Of a stretch of 61,515 nt of DNA, positions 53,559 to 61,515 are shown one piece after another. Where the stretch lies: contig CAZRUA010000008.1 of NCBI GenBank assembly GCA_964603125.1, forward strand, positions 1 through 61,515, read 5' to 3'. The first letter of the stretch is position 1, and every line of letters begins with the position of its first letter. Made by a program: the position numbers and the translations under genes. Below the pieces are notes generated by a model. The model saw only the letters and a program-made list of their open reading frames with translations, made no database searches and was not told the DNA's origin. Source of the stretch: CAZRUA01 sp964603125 (GTDB lineage: Bacteria > Bacteroidota > Bacteroidia > B-17B0 > Aurantibacillaceae).

Positions 53559-54848
53559 TTATATGGTGTTAAATATTGTTTCTATTCGCTTTGCAATACG
53601 ATCTATTGAATGCTTTTCGTAATCGTATTTTTTATTAATAGACGCTGTTGAAGTGTATTTTGATTTATTTTCTATCAATTCATTTACCAGTTGTTTGTTT
53701 TGTTCTTCAGAATTATTAGTTACAATTCCTAGTTCATTATTCTTTATAAGATGATACAAACCTTCTTCCTTTGATAGAAGCATTATGCCTTTTTTGTACA
53801 TGAGGGCATCAAATATTTTTGTTCCGTAAGCATAATAGTAAATTTCATCATTAATTACCAGGTGCAAATCCGCAAAATACATAAACTTTTGAATGGTTTC
53901 AGGGCTCATATATTCATAGAACTTTACAATTTCTCCATAGCCTTCTGAAAGAATTTGGTTTTTTACATCTTTATTGAAGCTTCCAAAAAAATGAAAGCGA
54001 ATATTTTCTTCAATTAGTTTTATTTTATTTGGCTCACACGTTAAAAATTTATAAAACGATTTTTCTCTTCCAAATTGCACGGTACCAAAATGTGCGCAAT
54101 TAATATGACTCTTTGAAAAAACTTCTTCAGGATACTCTTCTTCAGAGAATTGGTTTCTATCGTCATTATCATAACCATTTTCAATTAGAATATGATTTGT
54201 GTTTGTTAATCCATAAGAATCTATATTGTTTTGCAATCTGGTCAAGCAACCAGGGGCAACAGAAAATACAGCATTTGATTTTTCAATTGAATATTTTTCC
54301 ATCATCAATTCCTTTTTATGGAATTTATCCTGGGGTTTTCTGTGAGGGTTATCGTGAAAGTAATCAACGATCCAAGGGTCTCTAAAATCCTGAATCAATT
54401 TAATGGTAGAATTTGTAAGTTTAACTTTCGCAGCAAAGTAGTTTACGCTAAAGGGACCACCCGAGGCGATTAAAACATCTATTTTGTTTACTTCAATGTA
54501 TTTTTTAATTTTTCTTTTGTTGAATAACCAAAAACTATAGGCTTCGTCAGTCCAACAGAATAGTTTAGATAACCTAACTTCCAGGTGGAAGAGCGCCTTA
54601 GCCCAGAAAGTTTTTTTGTATTTGCCAAGGAATGGAGATGTCAATCTTGTTATTGTAAGTTTATTTACCTCAGCTTCTTTAATCCAACCTACTCCCTTTT
54701 CTTCTTCCCAATTGGCAGTAATTACATGAACATCTATTCCATTATTTTTAAGATATTTAGCAAATTTAGCCCATCTTCTCGCCCCAACTCCCTTGTAAGG
54801 AGGGAATTTATAGGCTAAAATAAGAATACTCTTGGGTTTGGATTCCAT
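53559..54848 (-). CDS. Glycosyltransferase family 4
   Basis: 429 residues. ILILAYKFPPYKGVGARRWA (8-27) is the N-terminal loop of WbuB/GT4-type enzymes, and the donor domain includes IHFFGSFNKDV-type sequence (IRFHFFGSFNKDV, about 282-294) and a late GTKIFDALMYKKGIMLLSKE (about 340-359) acidic/hydrophobic helix. The transferred sugar is unknown. A 21-bp gap separates it from the next upstream transferase. Confidence 0.85.
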   Translation of the reverse strand: MESKPKSILILAYKFPPYKGVGARRWAKFAKYLKNNGIDVHVITANWEEEKGVGWIKEAEVNKLTITRLTSPFLGKYKKTFWAKALFHLEVRLSKLFCWTDEAYSFWLFNKRKIKKYIEVNKIDVLIASGGPFSVNYFAAKVKLTNSTIKLIQDFRDPWIVDYFHDNPHRKPQDKFHKKELMMEKYSIEKSNAVFSVAPGCLTRLQNNIDSYGLTNTNHILIENGYDNDDRNQFSEEEYPEEVFSKSHINCAHFGTVQFGREKSFYKFLTCEPNKIKLIEENIRFHFFGSFNKDVKNQILSEGYGEIVKFYEYMSPETIQKFMYFADLHLVINDEIYYYAYGTKIFDALMYKKGIMLLSKEEGLYHLIKNNELGIVTNNSEEQNKQLVNELIENKSKYTSTASINKKYDYEKHSIDRIAKRIETIFNTI

Positions 54849-54869
54849 TATATTTTTTGTAAGCTAAAA

Positions 54870-56078
54870 CTAAAAAATTTGATTCGTGAATGAGTTAAAG
54901 TTTTTTTTCTCTTCAAAAGAGGCTTTCCAAAAGTCTCGAATTGCTTTTCTTCCTGAATTTGTATTTAGGTTGGAATTTTTAGAATCGTAAATTTTTTGGG
55001 CAGCATGCTTGGCCGAAAAATCTACAGGAATGAGAGTGCCTGTTATTTCTGTAACAATTTCTTTGCAACCTCCAACATCAGTTGCTAAAATTGGAATTCC
55101 ATAACTTATAGCTTCCATCATACTAACAGGTAATCCTTCAGTTGCGCTTACGCTTAAAAATAGATTTACAGAGGTTGTCTTGTAAAACTTCATCACTTCT
55201 TCTTGAGAAAGAGCGCCCAACATTTTAAATTCAATTGATTTGTTTTTTTGCGCAAGCAGTTCCATATTATCTGTAAGCGTTTTATAGGTAGGGTCGTCTT
55301 TAGCAGTCTCACCTATATGTAACCATCTCACTGGAAAATCTATATTTAAAAGAATTTCAGGAATTAGATATATACGTTTTATATTTCGAATATGAGCGCA
55401 GGAAACTATAGTGTAAATTTCATTTTTGTCAAAAAAACCTTCACTATTGTCTTTCGTTCCTAAATAAGAGAAATGAACTTTAGAGGCATACCTAGGGTAT
55501 TTGTTTATAAGGTAATTTGCACCTGTTTTGGAAACAGAGAAAATCTTTGATACATTCTTTATCTGAAAATTTCTGAAAGCAATTCGTTGAATTGAATCTA
55601 CTCTGTTTTCATAAAGATCAGTACCGTGTGTCCTAGTTATATATGAATTAATGAGTTGTTTTTTTTTTGCTATTGAAAGTACAGTTGCCCATTGGTTGAA
55701 CCAGAATGTGTAATAGCATATTTCTTTTTTTTGTTGCTGCTGACCAATTACTTTATCCATAAGAAAAAATGAACGTAACAATTCACTTATTGCATTCTTG
55801 TACTTTTTAATATGGAAAATATACTTCGGGAAGCGGAAAAATTCAATACTTGCTATTGATAGAAAAGTTATGAGATGTTTTTTTAAAACATTAAGGGTGC
55901 TATAATCTTTATAATCTATGGTGGATATAAATACATTATTCTTAAATTTAAATTCTACCGATTTGTTAAAAATGAAAACATTTACTCTTTCATATTTTTC
56001 TGAAAGTAGAACAACTTCATTAATTACAAAGGAAGTGTTTAAATCAGTTGCAAAGAAACAAATACTTCTATTTTCCAT
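54870..56078 (-). CDS. Glycosyltransferase family 4
   Basis: 402 residues. SYITRTHGTDLYENRVDSIQ (about 146-165) is the acceptor-side HGxD-type loop (HGTDLYE), and VNLFLSVSATEGLPVSMMEA (about 305-324) with TDVGGCKEIV is the GT4 donor motif with the E-x7-E pair. The protein is close to the decayed reading frames upstream (same HGTDL and FSVSK/SQKGxNYxINK stretches), so it is the surviving paralogue. Its start overlaps the stop of the decayed frame by 11 bp. Confidence 0.92.
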   Translation of the reverse strand: MENRSICFFATDLNTSFVINEVVLLSEKYERVNVFIFNKSVEFKFKNNVFISTIDYKDYSTLNVLKKHLITFLSIASIEFFRFPKYIFHIKKYKNAISELLRSFFLMDKVIGQQQQKKEICYYTFWFNQWATVLSIAKKKQLINSYITRTHGTDLYENRVDSIQRIAFRNFQIKNVSKIFSVSKTGANYLINKYPRYASKVHFSYLGTKDNSEGFFDKNEIYTIVSCAHIRNIKRIYLIPEILLNIDFPVRWLHIGETAKDDPTYKTLTDNMELLAQKNKSIEFKMLGALSQEEVMKFYKTTSVNLFLSVSATEGLPVSMMEAISYGIPILATDVGGCKEIVTEITGTLIPVDFSAKHAAQKIYDSKNSNLNTNSGRKAIRDFWKASFEEKKNFNSFTNQIF

Positions 56079-56790
56079 TATGTTCTTTAGCTGTATTTTG
56101 CATAATAGAAGCCATTTTTTCGGCTGAGCTGCTATGAGCTTTTCTCTCTCTTTTTATATGTTCGGAATTAAACAAACAGTTATTTAAGAAAGCTTCAAGT
56201 TTATCAATGTTGTTAATATGAACTATTTTTTCATTGTCTACAAGTGGAAGTCTTCATATTTCTGAAACTTTATAGTTTATTGTTGGAATAGTAAACCATG
56301 AAGATTGATAAGAAACCATTGATGAGAACGAAATAAAAACATTTGACTTTAATAATAGATCAAATAAACTAATTTGAGATGAACTACTTGGAAATTTTTG
56401 TGTTTCAATTATACGGTCATTTGCTATAGAGAAGGATTCCGTTTCACTTCGGTGCTTTTTTAGCAAAATAACGATATCAGGGTGTACTTCGGTATACTTC
56501 AATAAGAATTGAATTACGCTATTAATTTGATTAATAAATACTTTGGAAGTAAACAGTGCAATTATTTTTTGTTTTGGAATTTTTTCAAATAAATATCTAA
56601 TGTTCCGCTGTAAGTATGTTTTTCAGCTTGTTCTGTTAACAAATGATCAGTTATAGGAAGCTGTTTTTGTTCCGCATTACAATAAGATAAAATGAGTTCT
56701 TGAGTTTTTTGGTCGGGCATGAACCAATAATCAAAATAGGTCTCTACATTCTGTGGGGTCGCGAGCTTTTGTCCCATTCATATAGTTGAA
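56068..56790 (-). pseudogene. Remnant of a surface-glycan transferase (C-terminal part)
   Basis: Three linked reading-frame pieces form one protein-like sequence: QNVETYFDYWFMPDQKTQEL at the 5' side, IIALFTSKVFINQINSVIQF after a frameshift near 56600, and VHPDIVILLKKHRSETESF to the SEI just before an in-frame TGA at 56254-56256. The reading then continues in the same frame to TAG at 56068. The SLFDLLLKSNVFISFSSMVS stretch resembles the Ser/Thr-rich donor region of TagF- or polysialyltransferase-like GT-B enzymes. With at least two lesions the product is not made intact. The final stop overlaps the next gene as a functional operon gene would. Confidence 0.75.
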
Positions 56791-57265
56791 AGTTATTGCA
56801 TTGTTTTTTTTCGCGAGGGCGCAAACTACATTTCCTTCCCCTTCATTTTCTATTGCATTAAGAACAACTTTTTGAATTACAGTTTTTGCGTCGTATTTAA
56901 TACACTTGTTTATCATATAGTTGGAACCTTTCTGTGAAACAGAAAAGACATAATTTATTTTGTTTAAGTAGAATTTTCTAAATAGAAATTTTTCTAGTCT
57001 AATTACTTGTTTTTTGTGCAAATCTGTTCCGTCAGATCTAGTTATGATTGTTGATTTAATAGGTAATTATGTTTAAGCAAACTAATTGCTTTGGTCCAAT
57101 GGTTAAATCAAACGCAATATAGAAGTGCCGTGTTGTTTTGTTTATTGTTCTTTGCAACAATAGTGCTAATTATTTCGGATGGAAAAATTGAACGTGAAGT
57201 TCAAAGTTTCGATAAAAGCTTATCGTTTTTCGCCGGTCGTATATTTTATGTTTGTTAAAATAATT
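56735..57265 (-). pseudogene. Remnant of a GT4 glycosyltransferase (N-terminal/middle part)
   Basis: Translated pieces match the intact enzyme at 54870-56078: FNHWTKAISLLKHNYLLN against FNQWATVLSIAKKKQLIN, ITRSDGTDLHKKQVIRLEKF against ITRTHGTDLYENRVDSIQRI, and YVFSVSQKGSNYMINK against KIFSVSKTGANYLINK. They lie in two frames with stops between them (for example TGA before FNHW). The C-terminal GT4 donor half is missing: the sequence runs straight into the unrelated remnant at 56068-56790, so a deletion has fused two genes. The catalytic His of HGTD is now Asp. Confidence 0.8.
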
Positions 57266-57353
57266 ACTTTTTTAAGATGAAGCAAAAATTATTTTTTTTA
57301 ATTTCGAAGTAAGAGTTAAGGCTTATCCATATTGAAGAATACTGTTTTTTGGT

Positions 57354-58685
57354 TTAGTAAAAAACGTATTCTTTTATGTTATGATACTCAAAAAAGTCTT
57401 TTGTCGGTATTTCTAGATTTAACTTTAAAAATTCAGAAAAGTTTGTCTCACCTTTTATTGATATGTTTTCTAGTTTGGTGTTGTCAAAAAAACCGTTTTC
57501 AAAGCAAATTGGGGCATAAAGTGATTTAAATCCACAATACAATCTTTCAAAACTTATTGTTGATGTTACAGAAATGGATATGTTAATACTTTCAAAATCT
57601 TGCCAAGTTAGCTTTTCCTTGGGGTAAAAATTAATTTGGGAGCTTGTTTCTCTAAAAATAGCAGAATAGTATTCAGTACTTCTGTTGTATATTGTTTGGT
57701 TTTCTTTTTCCAATGGATGAAGATAAATTATCAACGAGTACTTTTTATTTTCTTTTAAGAATTGGTTTAATAGTTCTAGTAGTTTAATTTCAGACTTTCT
57801 ATAATTATCATCCAGAATATTATTACCTAATTCTTCTCTTCTTGAAAAGGCAGAAGAGTAAAAGCCAATTTTCCAATTTACATCTTCAATACAATTATTT
57901 GATTGATATTTTAGCTTGTATTTTTTAAAGTCATAAACAGGCCATAAATTTGTTTTACTTACAAACCAGTTTTTCTTTAAGTCAATATATTCCTCATTTT
58001 GGAATGGAGCCGTGAAAATAAACTCATCAGCAACTACTTTTTTATAATGAATTTTTATGGGATTTGGAGAGCAAATTTTAACGAAAGATATATTTTGAGT
58101 ATTAAATATAACTGTGAAAAAATTACTAGATTTTTCATAGGATGAAAAAGTATAAACTGTTTTAATGTTTAGTTTTTTTAGAAACTTAGTAATCGCAATG
58201 GTTTCAAGTAATTCATAGTACCCAAAAAAGGCTTTTTTCTTTTTCTTTAAGAACGATAAAATTACAAGTAGGGGTAAAAAACCAATTATAAATAATAGTG
58301 TTAATATTAGTTTTTCGAAAATATTTCCTTGAAAATCAACTGCATTGTAAATTATAACACTGTTAAACTTTTTGTTTAGTATTTCTTCAAGATAATCTTC
58401 TTTTACTAATTTAGAGTTATTTAATGAGTCGTTGAATATTGCTAAATTTGAGTTTGAATCATATTGCTTAACAAATTCCTTAGTTGATTTAAGCCATATT
58501 TTTTTTAAACCGTCTTTAAAAATCTTCAGGCCAAATAAGAACAGATTTAGTTTTAGTGGTGCTCTAAAAGTGAATTGATTTAGAAGAGTTTCAACAGCAC
58601 AATTTAATTTGTTATTTTTTTTAGTAAATAATAATGAGAAGACTCCTTTAAAGAATAAGGCATATGTTGTAAATATTACTTTCAA
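57354..58685 (-). CDS. Candidate nonulosonate/capsule glycosyltransferase with membrane segment
   Basis: 443 residues, family not firmly recognised. A hydrophobic segment (about 122-145, KLILTLLFIIGFLPLLVILS) lies inside the N-terminal half. The C-terminal half looks like one GT-B donor domain: LIIYLHPLEKENQTIYN (about 335-351) has an HP pair and ISISVTSTISFERLYCG (about 385-401) a Ser/Thr cluster, features known in polysialyl-, sialyl- and TagF-like transferases. It follows pseI by 1 bp, which makes a pseudaminic-acid transferase a reasonable guess. It is similar in layout to the remnant at 56068-56790. Confidence 0.7.
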   Translation of the reverse strand: MKVIFTTYALFFKGVFSLLFTKKNNKLNCAVETLLNQFTFRAPLKLNLFLFGLKIFKDGLKKIWLKSTKEFVKQYDSNSNLAIFNDSLNNSKLVKEDYLEEILNKKFNSVIIYNAVDFQGNIFEKLILTLLFIIGFLPLLVILSFLKKKKKAFFGYYELLETIAITKFLKKLNIKTVYTFSSYEKSSNFFTVIFNTQNISFVKICSPNPIKIHYKKVVADEFIFTAPFQNEEYIDLKKNWFVSKTNLWPVYDFKKYKLKYQSNNCIEDVNWKIGFYSSAFSRREELGNNILDDNYRKSEIKLLELLNQFLKENKKYSLIIYLHPLEKENQTIYNRSTEYYSAIFRETSSQINFYPKEKLTWQDFESINISISVTSTISFERLYCGFKSLYAPICFENGFFDNTKLENISIKGETNFSEFLKLNLEIPTKDFFEYHNIKEYVFY

Positions 58686-58686
58686 T

Positions 58687-59730
58687 TTAACTTAAAGCGT
58701 CAAATGTTAATGGAGTTCCCTTTTTGTAATCTCTTTTTGCAGTGGTTCCGATGATTTTATGGAAGTATTTCGGAGCCAAACCATCTCCTGGGCGAATTAC
58801 TTTAAGATTGGCTTCACTAAATTTTTCTCCAGCTTTAATGTCCTCCGAAACATATATAGAACGTTTAAAAAAGATACTTTTTTCTTCAGCTTTTTGTACA
58901 CCGTAAGTTACACTGCCAAGAGCTAAAAAGGCACGTTCGGTTTCGATAACAAGTGATTTTAATTCTTCAGGTTCTAATGAAAAGGCTGAGTCAACTCCGC
59001 CATCTGCCCTTCTTAATGTAAAGTGTTTTTCAATCACTCTAGCCCCAAGTGCAATCGCTGCAACACTGGCTCCAATACCCATTGTGTGATCGGATAGGCC
59101 AACAATGCAATTATGTAATTGAGCTAAATGTGGAATGGTGTTTAAATTTGTGTTTTCTGGCGTAGCTGGATAAGTGCTTGTACATTTTAAAAGAATAAAA
59201 CTTCTGCAATTTTCTTCTTTTAATATTTGAACAGCTTCGTCAATATCAGCAATGGATGAAACCCCGGTTGATATAATTACAGGTTTCCCAGTACGGGCAA
59301 CTTTTCTAATTAATGGATGATGTGTGTTTTCAAACGAAGCAATTTTATAAGCAGGAACATTTAAATCTTCCAAAAAGTCAACAGCTGTCTCATCAAAAGG
59401 CGAACTAAAAGCTAAAATGTTTTTTTCTTTGGCTCTATCAAAAATCGCTTTGTGCCATTCCCAAGGGGTGTAGGCTTCTTTATATAAATCATGTAATTCT
59501 TTTCCATTCCATAATGAATTAGGGTCATTTATTGTGTATGCTCCTTTCATTGTTATTGTATCCGCTGTGTAGGTTTGCAATTTTATTGCATGAGCTCCAG
59601 CTTCAGCTGCAGCATCAACAATGCTCAAAGCTCTTTCCAAAGATTGATTATGATTCCCACTCATTTCGGCAATAATGAATGGTTTTTGGTTTTTACCAAT
59701 TGTGAAATTACCTATTTTGAAATCTTGCAT
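58687..59730 (-). CDS. pseI: Pseudaminic acid synthase
   Basis: 347 residues. PFIIAEMSGNHNQSLERAL (18-36) and AHAIKLQTYTADTITM are the NeuB-family barrel motifs, and the AEMSGNHNQ form with Met-Ser is the PseI version (AEAGxNH in NeuB). The C-terminal SAF (antifreeze-like) domain spans about 290-347 (KRSIYVSEDIKAGEKFSEAN, LKVIRPGDGLAPKYF). It condenses 6-deoxy-AltdiNAc with phosphoenolpyruvate. Its start overlaps the GNAT gene stop by one base. Confidence 0.96.
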   Translation of the reverse strand: MQDFKIGNFTIGKNQKPFIIAEMSGNHNQSLERALSIVDAAAEAGAHAIKLQTYTADTITMKGAYTINDPNSLWNGKELHDLYKEAYTPWEWHKAIFDRAKEKNILAFSSPFDETAVDFLEDLNVPAYKIASFENTHHPLIRKVARTGKPVIISTGVSSIADIDEAVQILKEENCRSFILLKCTSTYPATPENTNLNTIPHLAQLHNCIVGLSDHTMGIGASVAAIALGARVIEKHFTLRRADGGVDSAFSLEPEELKSLVIETERAFLALGSVTYGVQKAEEKSIFFKRSIYVSEDIKAGEKFSEANLKVIRPGDGLAPKYFHKIIGTTAKRDYKKGTPLTFDALS

Positions 59731-60776
59731 TATAGAATTTTTGATAATTTATAACTTTTTGTATTACTTATTTCAACCTCGCCTTGCAACTGAAATCCTG
59801 CTTTCTTGAATATATTATACGAAGATTGATTTTCCACTTTTATATAGGCTACTATTTCTTCTTTAGGGTGAATCTTTAAGTAATCATTACAAGATTGAAT
59901 CAGCATCTTATCTCCAAGCCTCTGTCCTCTGAATGATTTATCGATTGATATACCAATAATTACTTCATTGTTTGATTTATCAATTCTTACTTGCCCAACT
60001 GGTGTATTGTTTGTATCAGTGAATAAGTAGAAGTAACAATCTTTGGAGTTTAATTTATTGTTAAACCAATTGACATGATTTTCGTAAACAACTTTTTCTT
60101 GTTGGTATGAGTTTTTTCTTACGATTTCATCATTTGCCCATTCAAAATATAAATCTACATCTTGTATTGTAGCAGAATGCATTTTTAATCCTGAGCAATT
60201 ATATGTATGAATAACAACATCCTTTAGTTCACCATTAATTTCTATTGCATTCTTGTCTCGTTTCGTTTCTGAAAAGCCAGCTTTCTCGAGAGCAACATAT
60301 AAGTTTGGACGTAAATCGTAGGCGTATGTATAAATTGAAATAAAATTCAATTCTTGTTCGACAATTTTTTTAAGTATTGTTAAATAATTAAACCAATCAG
60401 AAATATATTGTTCTTTTGAAGTATTTCTTGAAGTTTCTGTTAAAAATGAAACCTCGGCTGTTCTATACTGCCAATTAATATGTACTAAGCCGCCATATCC
60501 AATTAATTTTCCGCTTTGTAAAAATGACCATAGAATTTGATCAGGTTGTTCTTTTTCAAATAAGGAAGCGACTACAGTTTTAAAATAATTCTCCTGAATT
60601 TCGTTAGTTAAAGGTTTTTGTTGTCTGAGTATATCTATTTGAGCATTTCTCCATTTAAGTATTTCATATTTGTCTTCATCACGAATAGAAACCAATGAAT
60701 ATTCCCCATCAGAGTATTGTGATTGAGTTAGACATTTATAAAATCGCATACTTATTTCTTTTTTTAATTTACTCAT
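59730..60776 (-). CDS. Tandem GNAT acetyltransferase protein of the Pse operon
   Basis: The start at 60776 (MSKLKKEIS) forms an ATGA overlap with the stop of the decayed methyltransferase; the longer form to 60785 is less likely. Two GNAT domains lie in one chain. The first is about 20-180, with LVSIRDEDKYEILKWRNAQ and IGYGGLVHINWQYRTAEVSF. The second is about 185-348, with RGQRLGDKMLIQSC as its acetyl-CoA loop (Q/RxxGxG/A type) and VENQSSYNIFKKAGF. The first resembles GNAT proteins of pseudaminic-acid clusters; the second resembles the GNAT domain sometimes fused to PseG. One half may be the PseH activity (4-N-acetylation of the altrosamine); which half is unclear. Confidence 0.88.
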   Translation of the reverse strand: MSKLKKEISMRFYKCLTQSQYSDGEYSLVSIRDEDKYEILKWRNAQIDILRQQKPLTNEIQENYFKTVVASLFEKEQPDQILWSFLQSGKLIGYGGLVHINWQYRTAEVSFLTETSRNTSKEQYISDWFNYLTILKKIVEQELNFISIYTYAYDLRPNLYVALEKAGFSETKRDKNAIEINGELKDVVIHTYNCSGLKMHSATIQDVDLYFEWANDEIVRKNSYQQEKVVYENHVNWFNNKLNSKDCYFYLFTDTNNTPVGQVRIDKSNNEVIIGISIDKSFRGQRLGDKMLIQSCNDYLKIHPKEEIVAYIKVENQSSYNIFKKAGFQLQGEVEISNTKSYKLSKIL

Positions 60777-61376
60777 AAAAACCATGTAATATCATCCTGA
60801 ATGAAATATGGGACACGTTTGTAAGCAACCCCATAATTTATTAACTTTAAGTCAGAGTATTTCTCCAGCATTCCCCAGCAAAATCTCTTTTGAATATCCT
60901 GTCTTGATGCCCTTGGTAACTTATTGAAACTGGAGCTAGATTGTAGTATTCACAAACAGGAATAAGTTTTGAAGAAGATTGTTATAGTTTTTCATAGACT
61001 GTATTTAGCATATCTGGATTAATGTGAATTAATACACCTTTTATTAAACTAAATTCAATTTTTTTTGATGGGTTGAAATCAAAGATAGATGTATAAAAAA
61101 CTTGTCAGCTCCAATAACTGTCTTTAATTCCACTGCAACATTCTTGTTAATTTCTGTCCCATGAATATTAATATTGAGATAAAGAAGTTTTATGGCTTTT
61201 AAATTTATGCCAAGATTAACTCTAAATTAAAGTGATGAGTTAGGTTTTAAAGTTAACTTTAAACTTACAAAAAAGCTTTAAATTAGAAGCTAATAGCTCC
61301 TTACTAGTGTTTTATTAATGTATTTTTTAGCAAACTCTTTTGCCCAAAATTTTTCTTGCTGTGTTTTAAATTCCAT
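60773..61376 (-). pseudogene. Decayed pseudaminic-acid-biosynthesis-associated methyltransferase
   Basis: Frame-by-frame reading recovers an ordered, recognisable protein: MEFKTQQEKFWAKEFAKKYI, KELLASNLKLF, VNLGINLKAIKLLYLNINIH, GVLIHINPDMLNTVYEKL, CEYYNLAPVSISYQGHQDRI with FKRDFAG, and NYGVAYKRVPYFIQDDITWF. This is the methylase found between pseF and the other genes in many Pse clusters. At least five lesions are visible: single-base frameshifts and TAA stops, including one (TAA for the usual Tyr codon) just before QSSSK. In the SAM motif the usual EFGxNIG reads as stop-F-R-V-N-L-G. The lesions include substitutions, so simple sequencing error is unlikely. The final stop overlaps the GNAT start. 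Confidence 0.9.
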
Positions 61377-61379
61377 GCC

Positions 61380-61515
61380 TTAAGTGTTTATTAGTTTATA
61401 TTTTAATTCTGCTATTTTCCAGTCAGTTTCATTGTCAATATCTTGCACTTGCAGTTCGTTTAATATTATTGAACCTGAGTTTTGATTGAACATTTTTTTT
61501 TGTTGAAGAAATTTC
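61380..61515 (-). CDS. pseF: Pseudaminic acid cytidylyltransferase, 3' end only
   Basis: The last 44 codons are in the window: FLQQKKMFNQNSGSIILNEL, then QVQDIDNETDWKIAELKYK and a TAA at 61380-61382. The QDIDxxxDWxxAExxYK ending is the C-terminal helix of PseF/NeuA-type CMP-sugar synthetases, which activate the nonulosonic acid with CTP. The 5' part lies beyond the window, and the decayed methylase begins 3 bp downstream. Confidence 0.85.
   Translation of the reverse strand, partial: KFLQQKKMFNQNSGSIILNELQVQDIDNETDWKIAELKYKLINT

Noticed and set aside
56068..57265. Three separate small genes (56254-56502, 56562-56777, 56731-57021)
   Set aside because: Together they align in order with larger glycosyltransferases; they are fragments of decayed genes, not small proteins.
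60777..61376. Sequencing-error explanation for the broken methyltransferase
   Set aside because: The gene has frameshifts and also non-homopolymer substitutions, including a destroyed SAM motif and a Tyr-to-stop change, while the flanking genes have none.

Overview
The window comes from an AT-rich member of the Bacteroidota. The evidence is consistent: a type IX secretion plug protein, SusC-like TonB-dependent receptors with N-terminal carboxypeptidase-regulatory domains, a TonB receptor/DUF4249 lipoprotein pair, Bacteroidota-restricted families (DUF4249, DUF4293, DUF4846, DUF4920, DUF6265), weak Shine-Dalgarno sites, and promoters of the form TTTG-N19-TAnnTTTG. A run of 100 Ns (27985-28084) shows that this is a draft scaffold.

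Left part (1-13 kb): the 3' portion of a large secreted protein with a metallopeptidase motif and a C-terminal alpha/beta-hydrolase-like region, followed by an overlapping lipoprotein gene. A 540-bp gap holds two long-hairpin interspersed repeats. After it come a MATE exporter, a retropepsin-like protease, a degenerate arginase-fold protein, a nucleoside phosphorylase, a transglutaminase-like protein, a Nudix hydrolase and small membrane proteins.

Middle part (13-38 kb): mostly envelope and housekeeping genes. These are a TonB receptor/DUF4249 pair, hisS-mtgA, a second TonB receptor with folB, tRNA-Cys with its own promoter and terminator, and a five-gene minus-strand envelope operon. That operon begins with a very repetitive Lys/Glu/Ala coiled-coil protein, cut by the assembly gap, and continues with a LecA-like protein, a DUF4846 lipoprotein, an OmpA/PD40 protein and a DUF4920 protein. 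Then come a DAO-type oxidase, carA, the T9SS plug protein, a PagL-like lipid A deacylase, a Ycf48-like lipoprotein, a LuxR-type response regulator, an amidase_3 enzyme and an ArfB-like rescue factor.

Right part (38-61.5 kb): one long, tightly packed minus-strand surface-polysaccharide operon. In transcription order it contains the pseF 3' end, a decayed pseudaminic-acid-associated methyltransferase, a tandem GNAT protein, pseI, a membrane-linked candidate glycosyltransferase, a decayed chimeric glycosyltransferase region, two GT4 enzymes, a methyltransferase, a FemAB-like acyltransferase, a NodB-like deacetylase, an unknown protein, rffA/wecE, wecB, two glycosyltransferases, a Wzy/WaaL-type polymerase or ligase, a glycosyltransferase, an SDR epimerase, an asparagine-synthase-like amidotransferase, a glycosyltransferase and a WcaF-like acetyltransferase. 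Together they should build a heteropolysaccharide or O-antigen carrying a nonulosonic acid and a 4-amino-4,6-dideoxyhexose. The two decayed genes suggest that its structure has changed recently.

No CRISPR array, integrase, insertion sequence or prophage was seen. The most novel-looking items are the left-edge peptidase/hydrolase plus lipoprotein pair, the coiled-coil protein bracketed by TPR-like modules, the candidate nonulosonate transferase, and the eroded methyltransferase and glycosyltransferase remnants.
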